NCBI RefSeq assembly: GCF_018785245.1
Contig: NZ_WQPL01000022.1
Coordinates: forward strand, 115,737 to 179,736
Source: Collinsella aerofaciens
Lineage (GTDB): Bacteria > Actinomycetota > Coriobacteriia > Coriobacteriales > Coriobacteriaceae
Direction of reading: 5' to 3'
Length of the DNA: 64,000 bases
The notes under the pieces were generated by a model that searched no databases, was not told where the DNA came from, and was given only the letters and a program-made list of their open reading frames with translations. Position 1 is the first letter of the stretch. The number at the start of each line of letters is the position of its first letter. Shown here piece by piece: positions 27,222-34,940 of the stretch. Position numbers and translations under genes: made by a program.

Positions 27222-27249
27222 ACCGCTTTATGCCGATGCGTAACGAGCG

Positions 27250-27870
27250 CTAGCGCTCCATGTTGGGAACGATGCTGCCCTCCGTTACTGCGCGCACGGC
27301 CAAGCGCATGATGTTGTCGTAGCCGGTCTTATTGAGAATCTCCGAGATGCGGCGTTTGATGGTGCCCTCGCTCATAAACAGCTCGGCCGCGATCTCGCGG
27401 CGGCTTTTACCCTCGCAGGCAAGGCGCAAGATCGACAGCTCGACATCGTCGAGGGCCGCCGTGCCCGAGAAGATGCTCTCGGGCGGCTTGGGAAACGTGC
27501 AGTAACCCGCCAGCGTGGAGCGCATCACGGCGAAAAGCTCGTCGATACCGACGTTCTTGTACACAAAGCTGTCGACGCCCGCCTCGCGTGCCTGGTCCAC
27601 AAAGGTGATTTCGGGCATACCCGTCATGATAATGACGCGGCACTCGGGCAGTTGTTCTTTGATGCGCGCCGCCGCCACGATGCCGTTGGAATCCTGCTCG
27701 GTGCACACGTCCATCAGTATCATGTCCGGGCGCTCCTTAAGCACAACGTCCAAGGCATCCGAGGCGTCGGCGATCGCGGCAACAACCGTCATGTCGGGCT
27801 GGTCACCGACGGAGCGCGCGAGGCTCTCGCGCAAGATAGCCTGGTCTTCGACGATTAACACGCGAATCAT
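27250..27870 (-). CDS. NarL/LuxR-family response regulator
   Basis: 206 aa. Receiver domain with phosphoacceptor Asp in MILMDVCTEQDSNG (~55), acidic pair VEDQ at 8-10, Thr in IIMTGMP and Lys in FVYKNVG. C-terminal HTH reads LRLACEGKSRREIAAELFMSEGTIKRRISEIL. The kinase gene overlaps it by four bases, so this is a cognate pair. Targets unknown. Confidence 0.92.
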   Translation of the reverse strand: MIRVLIVEDQAILRESLARSVGDQPDMTVVAAIADASDALDVVLKERPDMILMDVCTEQDSNGIVAAARIKEQLPECRVIIMTGMPEITFVDQAREAGVDSFVYKNVGIDELFAVMRSTLAGYCTFPKPPESIFSGTAALDDVELSILRLACEGKSRREIAAELFMSEGTIKRRISEILNKTGYDNIMRLAVRAVTEGSIVPNMER

Positions 27871-29366
27871 GAACTTCTCCTTTGGGCCGTGGCGCTGGAG
27901 GCGAGCGGGATGGACACCGTAAGCGTGAAGGGCGGGGCGGTGTGGACTTCCAGGCTGCCGCCCAGATTCTGTGCGACATGCCTCATACCTGGGATACCCG
28001 TTCCCTCGCGATACGATACGGGTGCAGGCGCGCCGTCGTTAGAAACGACCATCCGCGCGACAGCGCCGTCTTCTGTCCCCTCCTGCCACAGGCGCACATG
28101 GACCTGATGGGCTTGTGCATGCTTGGTGGCATTGGTCGAGGCTTCGCGGATAATCTGCAAAAATGCTGCGGCGACACGCGCGTCGTTTGGCAGCTCGCCC
28201 TCCACATCGATCTGCACGCTCACCAGGCCAAAGGCATGGACGATATCGCCCAGTTGCTCTGCCGGTTCGCTGTCGCCCCCGCTGCGCAGATCGGCAGCGA
28301 TTGAGCGCAGCAGCGGGTCGATCTGCTCGAGTGACTCGTCATCCAGGCGCCCTTCCTCCAGATAACGATGGAGAATGGACAGGCGCTGCCCGATCACGTC
28401 GTGCACGCGAGCGCGCATACGCAGATAGGCCGCATTGTCAGCAACTTTTTTGACTTCTTCGATCTGGGCTTGGAGCTCTTGGCCCGCAAGCTCAAGCAGG
28501 TGGTTTGCTTGCGCCAAGCGGTCGTAGGCGTGTGCGTATTCCGTCACGTCCAAGCCGACGACGCGCTCGAACGGACGGCCCGAGACCGTAACGGAGTCAC
28601 GCACGAACAGACGAATCTCAGAAGGAGAGATCTCGACCACGGCACGGTCGTGGCCAAAGCGGTCAAGGTCAATATGGGCGCGATTTGCGCTGCTTTCGGG
28701 CGTCTGCATGCTGAGCTTGCGAAGGTCACTCCACGTGCCGCTCATGTCGCGCAGGTCGGTGGGCATGCGAAGCTCCACCAGGTTTTTGCGCATGCAGCGG
28801 TTCATGAGCAGCGGGCGACCCTTTGGGTCCAGATACAAGATGCCCACAGGGATCACGTTGATGGTTTCGATGGTCGAGAACGCGGTAATGTCTTCCTGAC
28901 GGTTGCGGACATCCATCAAAAGCGCCGCGATGGAGCGAAATAGGAAAAACGCACCCTCTGCAATAAGGACCACGGTCCACGCCGAGCCCATGAGGCACAC
29001 CACCGGCGGCGTCGCGGCTGCAACGAGCAGCAGCTCGGCCAGCATGACGGGGCGACGATAGTGCGCCATAAGCACCGCGCCGTAGGCAAAGATTGCGGCA
29101 TTGAGCCACAGCGCTCCGCCCATTGCCCTGGCACAAACGTCAAGCGGCGCCACCAGATATGAGCCAGACGACGCGAACAAGATGAGCGCCGAAATAACTA
29201 GGTGAAGCACAAGGCTCGCCTCGTAGGCACAAATCACCTTACGGTTATAGGACGAGCGGCGCGATGAAATGAGCGGGACGTGGATCGTCTGCAGACACGC
29301 AGCCAGGGCAAAGACAACATCGAGCGCAACGATTTGGGGAAGGATGAGCGAAATCTGCATCGTCAC
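27867..29366 (-). CDS. Membrane sensor histidine kinase
   Basis: 499 aa (GTG at 29366; ATG at 29360 is also possible). About six N-terminal membrane helices (~5-185), a PAS-like segment (NVIPVGILYLDPKGRPLLMN), a coiled coil, then a HisKA_3-type phosphoacceptor in RMRARVHDVIGQRLSILHRY (~340) and a HATPase_c domain (IREASTNATKHA, VSNDGAPAP, GTGIPGMRHVAQNLGG). The start forms a GTGA overlap with the upstream stop, and its end overlaps the regulator gene: a tightly coupled three-gene operon. Confidence 0.9.
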   Translation of the reverse strand: MTMQISLILPQIVALDVVFALAACLQTIHVPLISSRRSSYNRKVICAYEASLVLHLVISALILFASSGSYLVAPLDVCARAMGGALWLNAAIFAYGAVLMAHYRRPVMLAELLLVAAATPPVVCLMGSAWTVVLIAEGAFFLFRSIAALLMDVRNRQEDITAFSTIETINVIPVGILYLDPKGRPLLMNRCMRKNLVELRMPTDLRDMSGTWSDLRKLSMQTPESSANRAHIDLDRFGHDRAVVEISPSEIRLFVRDSVTVSGRPFERVVGLDVTEYAHAYDRLAQANHLLELAGQELQAQIEEVKKVADNAAYLRMRARVHDVIGQRLSILHRYLEEGRLDDESLEQIDPLLRSIAADLRSGGDSEPAEQLGDIVHAFGLVSVQIDVEGELPNDARVAAAFLQIIREASTNATKHAQAHQVHVRLWQEGTEDGAVARMVVSNDGAPAPVSYREGTGIPGMRHVAQNLGGSLEVHTAPPFTLTVSIPLASSATAQRRSS

Positions 29367-31246
29367 TCACCCGCCCTCGGCATCAAGACGATCATGCGCA
29401 GCTGGCCGGGCTCGCCCTCAAGGCGGTATGCCACGTTGCGCCCTTGCAGAGCGCTTTCGAGCTCTTGCGCAGCGGGCGTCTGCGAAAGATCTGCATCATC
29501 GTTGGAAAAAAGCGTGGCGCGCAGCTCGACACTGCATCGGTCATGGTCGCCCAAGTGATACATAAGCGCCGGATGGTCGGTGGTGTAGGCAAAAAACGCA
29601 AAGTCATACACGCAGTCGTACAGGGCGCTTACCGTACTGGCGTGCATCGGGCGCCGTATGGCGATAATCGAGGCGCAATCGATATCGATGGTGCGCAGGT
29701 CGCTTGCGAGCTCGTTGGCAATGAGTTGAATGCGGTCGCGATCAAAACCGCTCTCCCCATGCTGTGCCAACGTGAGCGACCCCTTGCGCTTGCAATAGGC
29801 GATGAGCATCTTTGCGCGCTGCAGCATGCGGTAACGCTCGTGCGAAGACGCCTCGTCGGTCAACGGCGGCAGCGAGCTCAGCAGGTCGTACATCCCTTCG
29901 AGCGCGCGGGCAATCGCCTGGTCCACGTCTTGGACCAGCAAGGTCTCGGCCTCTTGATCTGCCAAATGCGTCTTAAGGTCGTAGTCGGCGGCGAGCAGCT
30001 CGTTTTGACGCTGCAGCTCCATGCGACGATGTGCCAGCTCACGGTTAAGCTCGTTGAGCTCCGACACGTCTTGGGCAAGCAGGGCCGATCCGCCCAGCAG
30101 TGGAAAGGCACGGTACATCACATCGGGATCGGACGCCACGGCAAAGGCATGGGCGTGGCCGTGCTCCTGGGTCCGCAACTCCTCGCGCACGCCTACCGGC
30201 ATTGGCTTTGACACCGGCGTGGCATAGACCTCCTGCAGGTCGCGCGTTAGAACTTTGAGGTCGAGCGGCAAGGTGTCGAAAATGCCGGCGATGTCGTGAT
30301 ACGACGGAATGACACCACAATCGAGACAGATTTCCATCGCCACCACGCACAGGACGCAATAGACGAGCGAGAAGTTGAGCCTCCATGCCCAGGGCACGCG
30401 CAACGCATACGAGATGGCAAAGAATGCGCCACCCAGCAGTACGAGCGCCGCCGTGCCCGAGAAACGCTGGATGCGAAAGGACGAGGACCGGCCCACCAGG
30501 ATAAAAAAGGCCACGAAGTTAAAGGCCGTCCACACTAAGACAGCGAAATAACCCCAGTCGTACGTGTAATCGTTGCTCCAGGTGTCGCTTGTACGGTCAA
30601 AGCGGAAGACCTGCTGGTGAAAATCGTTGGTGAGCACAAATCCGATAAGCAGGATGGCCACAATCCACAGCGCAGCGCAGTAGCGGCGACCCAGGCGGTG
30701 TTGCTCCAGACCCGCAAGGCGCAAACCACACAACTGGTAGAGCAGCGGAATGAGCGTCATGGGCACGTAGTACAGGTACCACAGCACGGTGGCATAGAAC
30801 GGCGTGAACGACTTGTACTTGAGAATGACTTCGATCATCCACAGGGCGCAGATGGTGGCGATGGCAACAAGGCGGCGGCGCAACACATAGTCCAAACAGC
30901 GCAGATAGACCGATACGCCCCAAATTGAAAATACAATTGCGACGACAAGCAGCGGGAGAGAGCTCGAATGGACGAGCGCGTCCACGACCTCTTCGGACAC
31001 CTCGCTATAGGCGGGCGCGGCGTTAGAAAGTTTGGGGTCGAAGGCGAACAGTGCCGGCAAGACTGCCAAAAGCATGAGGAACAGTGCGGTGATGGCGCCG
31101 GCGATAGCGAAGACGCGGTGACGGTACGCCTGATGTGTTATGCCAACAAGGAATCGCGGCATGGCGAAGAGCCTGCCGCCCCTGGGATCCGCCACGGGTG
31201 CGGATCGGGCGGCCGCGTGGCCGATATGTCGCTCGCGGGTACCCAT
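29363..31246 (-). CDS. Seven-TM sensor with degenerate kinase-like C-terminus
   Basis: About 627 aa from the ATG at 31246 (MGTRERH); ATG at 31162 (MPRFLVG) is an alternative, and neither has a clear ribosome site. Residues ~40-320 hold eight to nine hydrophobic helices of the His_kinase_N7TM sort. A coiled coil (ELNRELAHRRMELQRQNELL) and an all-helical region follow. The last ~110 residues resemble an ATPase domain but lack the Asn box and the DxGxG/GxG loops. It is therefore probably a signal-receiving partner, not an active kinase. First gene of the sensor-kinase-regulator operon. Confidence 0.75.
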   Translation of the reverse strand: MGTRERHIGHAAARSAPVADPRGGRLFAMPRFLVGITHQAYRHRVFAIAGAITALFLMLLAVLPALFAFDPKLSNAAPAYSEVSEEVVDALVHSSSLPLLVVAIVFSIWGVSVYLRCLDYVLRRRLVAIATICALWMIEVILKYKSFTPFYATVLWYLYYVPMTLIPLLYQLCGLRLAGLEQHRLGRRYCAALWIVAILLIGFVLTNDFHQQVFRFDRTSDTWSNDYTYDWGYFAVLVWTAFNFVAFFILVGRSSSFRIQRFSGTAALVLLGGAFFAISYALRVPWAWRLNFSLVYCVLCVVAMEICLDCGVIPSYHDIAGIFDTLPLDLKVLTRDLQEVYATPVSKPMPVGVREELRTQEHGHAHAFAVASDPDVMYRAFPLLGGSALLAQDVSELNELNRELAHRRMELQRQNELLAADYDLKTHLADQEAETLLVQDVDQAIARALEGMYDLLSSLPPLTDEASSHERYRMLQRAKMLIAYCKRKGSLTLAQHGESGFDRDRIQLIANELASDLRTIDIDCASIIAIRRPMHASTVSALYDCVYDFAFFAYTTDHPALMYHLGDHDRCSVELRATLFSNDDADLSQTPAAQELESALQGRNVAYRLEGEPGQLRMIVLMPRAGE

Positions 31247-31360
31247 AGTGCTTTTAGTGTACCGACAGGCAGGCTCAAAAAGCGGGCCACATGTCCCAAA
31301 ATCCGCAGACGGCAAGGCGCCCGGCAGCCTCCCCCGTCTGGCACTTCCCGATATCCGCCC

Positions 31361-31409
31361 GCCCCAAACCACCGCAAAGGGGACAGGCACCTTTGTGGTG
31401 GTTTGGGGC
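31361..31409 (-). terminator. Long hairpin after the DUF4867 gene; 37-nt repeat copy 2
   Basis: Arms GCCCCAAACCACCGCAAAGG (31361-31380) and CCTTTGTGGTGGTTTGGGGC (31390-31409): 19 of 20 pair, 9-nt loop, six bases after the DUF4867 stop. The inner 37 nt are the reverse complement of 17865-17901. The rest of 31247-31360 holds only a GGGCCACATGTCCCA fragment like that near 22731. Confidence 0.75.
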
Positions 31410-31415
31410 GATGCG

Positions 31416-32060
31416 CTAGTCCACGGTGATGTCGAGGTTTTTGCCGATGAGGCCTACGTAGCCGCCCTCGGCTGCCTTGGGGCTGTCAGCATGGCAGAGG
31501 ACCCACTTGTCGGCCTTCCAGTAGCAGTAGCTGTCACCGGTGGCAGGCATGTCGGCTGCAGCCTCGGGGCGCGGGCCGTTGGTGCCGGCGGGCAGCGCCA
31601 CCATCACCTGGAAGCCGCCGTCGTCGACCATGCACGGCGTGTAGTGGAGCGTGGTGTTGAAAACCTCAACAAGCGTGCCGGCCGGCACGCGGAACGCCTT
31701 GACGCACGCGGTGTCGAGCTTGCCGTCCTCGATCTCCCAGCGATGCGCCACGAGCAGGATAAAGTCGCGGGCGCCCAGGTTAAACTCGCTGGCGCGGTGA
31801 TACTCCAGGCAGTTGAGCTGCGTGTTGTGGCCGTTGCACCAGCCAAGCTGGAAGGGACGACCACCAAACATGAGAAAGCCAAGCTTGTCGGCATCCTTGA
31901 CGCCCTCGAGCTCGGGCGCAGAGGCCACATACTTGCTGCCCTCGGGGATGGGCGTGGAGACAAGTGCCTCGAGCACGGGCGACGTAAGCTCGGACGGAAC
32001 GTTATCCCAAACGTTGCCATAGGACTTGAACTCGGGATCAGAGACAGAGTAGATATGCAT
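31416..32060 (-). CDS. DUF4867-family cupin-like protein
   Basis: 214 aa. ATG at 32060 with AGGAG five bases upstream; the longer frame lacks support. Beta-rich, with ALVSTPIPEGSKYVASAPELE, FGGRPFQLGWCNGHN, LNCLEYHRASEFNLGARDFILLVAHRWEI and KAFRVPAGTLVEVFNTTLHYTPC, matching the cupin-like DUF4867 pattern; members often sit by sugar-catabolism genes. Possible metal ligands are His in the NGHN, YHRASE and LHYTPC segments. Monocistronic with the hairpin terminator just after the stop. Biochemical role unknown. Confidence 0.8.
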   Translation of the reverse strand: MHIYSVSDPEFKSYGNVWDNVPSELTSPVLEALVSTPIPEGSKYVASAPELEGVKDADKLGFLMFGGRPFQLGWCNGHNTQLNCLEYHRASEFNLGARDFILLVAHRWEIEDGKLDTACVKAFRVPAGTLVEVFNTTLHYTPCMVDDGGFQVMVALPAGTNGPRPEAAADMPATGDSYCYWKADKWVLCHADSPKAAEGGYVGLIGKNLDITVD

Positions 32061-32137
32061 GTTCGCTCCTGTTCGTTTGTGTGACAGTATGAACATTCTA
32101 GAACAATCTTGTTCTGTTTTGAGCACTCGGCATAAAA

Positions 32138-32165
32138 AAGCGCTCCGCAAAGAGCGGGAGCGCTT
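32138..32165 (-). terminator. Rho-independent terminator after luxS
   Basis: Read leftward: AAGCGCTCC and GGAGCGCTT arms (complements of 32157-32165 and 32138-32146), then a U-run (complement of 32134-32139). Confidence 0.85.
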
Positions 32166-32194
32166 CTAGTACAAACGCTATTCCTGCGAGGGAC

Positions 32195-32684
32195 TTACGC
32201 CTGCTGATAATGCAGGTGCTTCTCATCGATATCGGCCAGGTCACGGTCGAGATAGCGGCGCGCGAGCCAGTTTGCCATGGGGGGGGTTCTGGTCCAGGTA
32301 GTTGCCGCACTCCTCGGGAGCGGCACCGGGGACATCGCCCTCGAAGCCGGCGACAAACTCAAACAGCTCGCGGACGAGCGGCAAGACCTTCTCGCTCGTC
32401 AGCTCGCCAAAGACAACCAGATAAAAGCCCGTGCGGCAGCCCATGGGGCCAAAGTAGACAATGCGGCTCGACCACTCGGCATGATTGCGAAGGAACGTCG
32501 CGCCCAGGTGCTCGATGGTGTGGCACTCGGCGGTGTTCATGACCGGCTCCTTGTTGGGCGTGGTCAGGCGCAGGTCAAACGTAGTGACGGCGGCACCGGT
32601 CGCCGGATCGCGGTCGATGCGGCTCACATACACGCCGGGCTCAAGCAGCAGATGATCAACGGAAAAGCTGGCGATGCGCTCCAT
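32195..32684 (-). CDS. luxS: S-ribosylhomocysteine lyase LuxS, frameshifted near the C-terminus
   Basis: LuxS cleaves S-ribosylhomocysteine to homocysteine and the AI-2 precursor DPD. The Fe-binding HTIEH motif (near 55), catalytic Cys in GPMGCRTGFY and metal-binding Cys in EECGNYLD are intact. At 32279-32286 the plus strand has eight G (C8 on the coding strand). As read, the frame ends at 32241 (147 aa, odd tail PPHGKLARAPLSRP). With one C fewer it continues MANWLARRYLDRDLADIDEK and stops at 32195 (162 aa), the normal LuxS length, just before the terminator. Slippage or a sequencing indel. Start ATG has GAGAGGA upstream. Confidence 0.85.
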
Positions 32685-32708
32685 GGCAGATCCTCTCGAT
32701 AGTCAAAT

Positions 32709-32776
32709 TGGGACGGGGCTCTTTTAGCTGGTTCGATTGGTCGCACCAATCATACCAGTCAAAAAGCCCCGTCCCA
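32709..32776. repeat. Palindrome containing the 22-nt REP sequence, copy 2
   Basis: TGGGACGGGGCT (32709-32720) and AGCCCCGTCCCA (32765-32776), perfect 12-bp arms; inner GATTGG/CCAATC stem (32735-32751). It lies 10 bp past the nucleoside hydrolase stop, so it may serve as its 3' hairpin. Confidence 0.7.
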
Positions 32777-32786
32777 AAAAGACAAC

Positions 32787-33761
32787 TTAGCCCAAGACGC
32801 GGGCCATACGTGTCTTGAACTCGGACAGGAAGCGCGGAGCATCCACGGTCAGTGCCACAAGCGCGCTCTTGTCCGGATCGGATAGGCGGCGCTCATCGCA
32901 GATGGTGCGGCCGCGATACTCGCCCAGCAAGTCAACACGCAGGTTGCAAGCGAGCGCACCTACGAGCGTGGGGTCGATCGCCACGGCAACCGCCAGCGGA
33001 TCGTGCAGCGCGCAGCCGCCCAGGTAGGGCGCGTTCATTTCGTACGAACCAATGTAGTGCTCGACCATGCTCGCAAATGCGCAGCCAGCCATAGTGCCCG
33101 AGCCCGTCCAGCCGGCAACGTCGCGGCGTGTGAGCACCACGCGGTGCGTTACATCCAGGCCCACCATGGTGAGCTTGCGACCTGAGCGCAGCACCGCGTC
33201 GGCTGCCTCGGGGTCGCTCGCCATGTTGGCCTCGGCGCCCGCGCTCACGTTACCGGGCACGGTAAGGGCGCCGCCCATCACGACCACGCGGCCGATGGAC
33301 ATCATCGCCGCCGCATCGCGCTCCAGGGCGAGCGCCAGGTTGGAGAGCGGGCCAGTCGCTACGTAGACCAGATCGGGACCATAGGTGCGCGCGGCATCGA
33401 TCAGATAATCGACCGCAGCGTTGCCGTCGGCCGAGGTCGCCCCCACCGGCTCGTAGGGCGACGCGGGCACGCTCGCGCCGCCGATGCCGTTCTTGCCGTG
33501 AATGAGCGCGGTGGACGCCGGCGGCGTATAGGGCTCAGTCGCCTGCAGAGGACGGTCGGCACCCAGGTACACCGGAACCTCGGGGCGACCCAGCAGATCG
33601 AGCACCGCCAGGCAATTGTGCGCCGATTGCTCGACGCGCGCGTTGCCAAAGCACGTGGTAATGCCCACGAGCTCCACCTCGGGGCTCGCGATGGCATAGG
33701 CCAGCGCCATCGCATCGTCCACACCCATATCCAGATCAAGGATCAGCTTCTTGATTGCCAT
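32787..33761 (-). CDS. Inosine-uridine-type nucleoside hydrolase
   Basis: 324 aa. N-terminal Ca-binding DLDMGVDDAMAL (IUNH DxDxxxDD signature), GKNGIGG, VATGPLSNLALAL, and the C-terminal Asp in HDPLAVAVA, all active-site elements. It hydrolyses ribonucleosides to base plus ribose. It lies 30 nt downstream of ribokinase on the same strand, so the pair would release and phosphorylate ribose for salvage. The substrate subclass (pyrimidine or broad) cannot be read from sequence alone. Confidence 0.92.
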   Translation of the reverse strand: MAIKKLILDLDMGVDDAMALAYAIASPEVELVGITTCFGNARVEQSAHNCLAVLDLLGRPEVPVYLGADRPLQATEPYTPPASTALIHGKNGIGGASVPASPYEPVGATSADGNAAVDYLIDAARTYGPDLVYVATGPLSNLALALERDAAAMMSIGRVVVMGGALTVPGNVSAGAEANMASDPEAADAVLRSGRKLTMVGLDVTHRVVLTRRDVAGWTGSGTMAGCAFASMVEHYIGSYEMNAPYLGGCALHDPLAVAVAIDPTLVGALACNLRVDLLGEYRGRTICDERRLSDPDKSALVALTVDAPRFLSEFKTRMARVLG

Positions 33762-33791
33762 TGTTCTACTCCGCTTCTCCGTCTTTATCGT

Positions 33792-34754
33792 TTAACCAAA
33801 CCAATGTTCAACTTCGGCGCGCGTGGGAATCGATTGCTGAGCGCCCAGGCGCGACACCGTCACTGCCGAGGCGCGAGCGCCCGCGGCCATGCACTCAAAG
33901 AGCGGCAAGCCCTCTAGGCGAGCCGCCGCCAACGCGCCGATAAACGTATCGCCCGCGGCCGTGGTATCGACTACCGCGCTCGAAAGTGCCGGCATGCGCA
34001 GCGGCTCACCGCCATCGCCGAGCGTAACCGAGCCGGCGCCGCCCAGCGTGATGACCGCGGCGCCGGCGCCCTTAGCAAGCAGGGCGCTGAGCGCAGCGGC
34101 GCAGCTCTCATCGTCCTTGGGCAGGATACCCGTCAGCACCTGGCACTCGGTCTCGTTGGGGCAGACCAAGTCGACCGCAGGCCAGACCTCCGCAGGCAAC
34201 TCACAGGCGGGCGCTGGATTAAAGACCGTATAGAACCCCAGCTCGTGAGCGCAAACAAGCGCATCGGCCGTCGCTGCAAGGTCACATTCACCCTGGGCGA
34301 TAAAGACGCTTCCGGCAGCCGGGGCAATCTCACTGCCGTCTCCGTCGAGCTCATGGGCCACCAGACGCCTCAGCGCGCAGGCAACGTCCCCGCCCGCAAG
34401 CGCATGGTTGGCGCCCGGTGACAGGATGATGCGGTTGTCGCCCTCGCAGCGAATGATGGTCGCCGTTCCCGTCTCCACGTCATCGCGATGCACTACAAAG
34501 TCACAGTCCACGCCGGCGTCTTGAAGCCCCGCCACGAGCGACGCGCCGAACGCGTCGCGACCGACAGCGCCGATCATGCACGTGCGCGCACCCATGCGCG
34601 CGGCGGCGACGGCCTGGTTAGCGCCCTTGCCACCGGCGTTGGTGATAAAACCGCTACCACCGACTGTCTCGCCCGCGCGCGGCATGCGCTCGCACGCCAC
34701 CGAAAGGTCCATGTTCATGCTGCCGAACACCGCAACGATGCCGCGATCTGCCAT
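33792..34754 (-). CDS. rbsK: Ribokinase
   Basis: 320 aa, PfkB family. N-terminal FGSMNMDLSVACERMPRAGET, sugar loop TNAGGKGANQAVAAARMG, PNETEC, and the catalytic DTTAAGDTFIGAL motif with the base Asp. It phosphorylates ribose with ATP. ATG at 34754 with GGAGG at good spacing; the longer frame is ignored. First gene of a ribokinase-nucleoside hydrolase operon driven from the promoter at 34818-34847. Confidence 0.93.
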   Translation of the reverse strand: MADRGIVAVFGSMNMDLSVACERMPRAGETVGGSGFITNAGGKGANQAVAAARMGARTCMIGAVGRDAFGASLVAGLQDAGVDCDFVVHRDDVETGTATIIRCEGDNRIILSPGANHALAGGDVACALRRLVAHELDGDGSEIAPAAGSVFIAQGECDLAATADALVCAHELGFYTVFNPAPACELPAEVWPAVDLVCPNETECQVLTGILPKDDESCAAALSALLAKGAGAAVITLGGAGSVTLGDGGEPLRMPALSSAVVDTTAAGDTFIGALAAARLEGLPLFECMAAGARASAVTVSRLGAQQSIPTRAEVEHWFG

Positions 34755-34817
34755 GGAAACCTCCTCATCTGCGGGCTTTGCACCCACCGTCGACCGTCGA
34801 TTGCGCGCCTTCGCACC

Positions 34818-34847
34818 TCTATAACTTTAGTTCACTTTGATGTGAAC
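34818..34847 (-). promoter_or_regulatory. rbsK promoter with overlapping operator
   Basis: Read leftward: -35 TTCACA (complement of 34841-34846), 17-bp spacer, -10 TATAGA (complement of 34818-34823). A perfect dyad GTTCAC-N6-GTGAAC (34830-34847) covers the -35, a likely repressor site. Confidence 0.65.
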
Positions 34848-34940
34848 GCACCCTTGAGGTTGCGCCAGCAGCAAGCATTCACAGGAGCAGGCAGCTACAA
34901 TGAATACGTGCTGATTATTCTCGTCATTGGATGATGTTTT

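Noticed and set aside
32101-32114. LexA/SOS box GAACAATCTTGTTC upstream of the DUF4867 gene
   Set aside because: A palindrome, but the half-site spacing is six instead of four bases and the gene is not a known SOS gene; it lies close to the luxS terminator.
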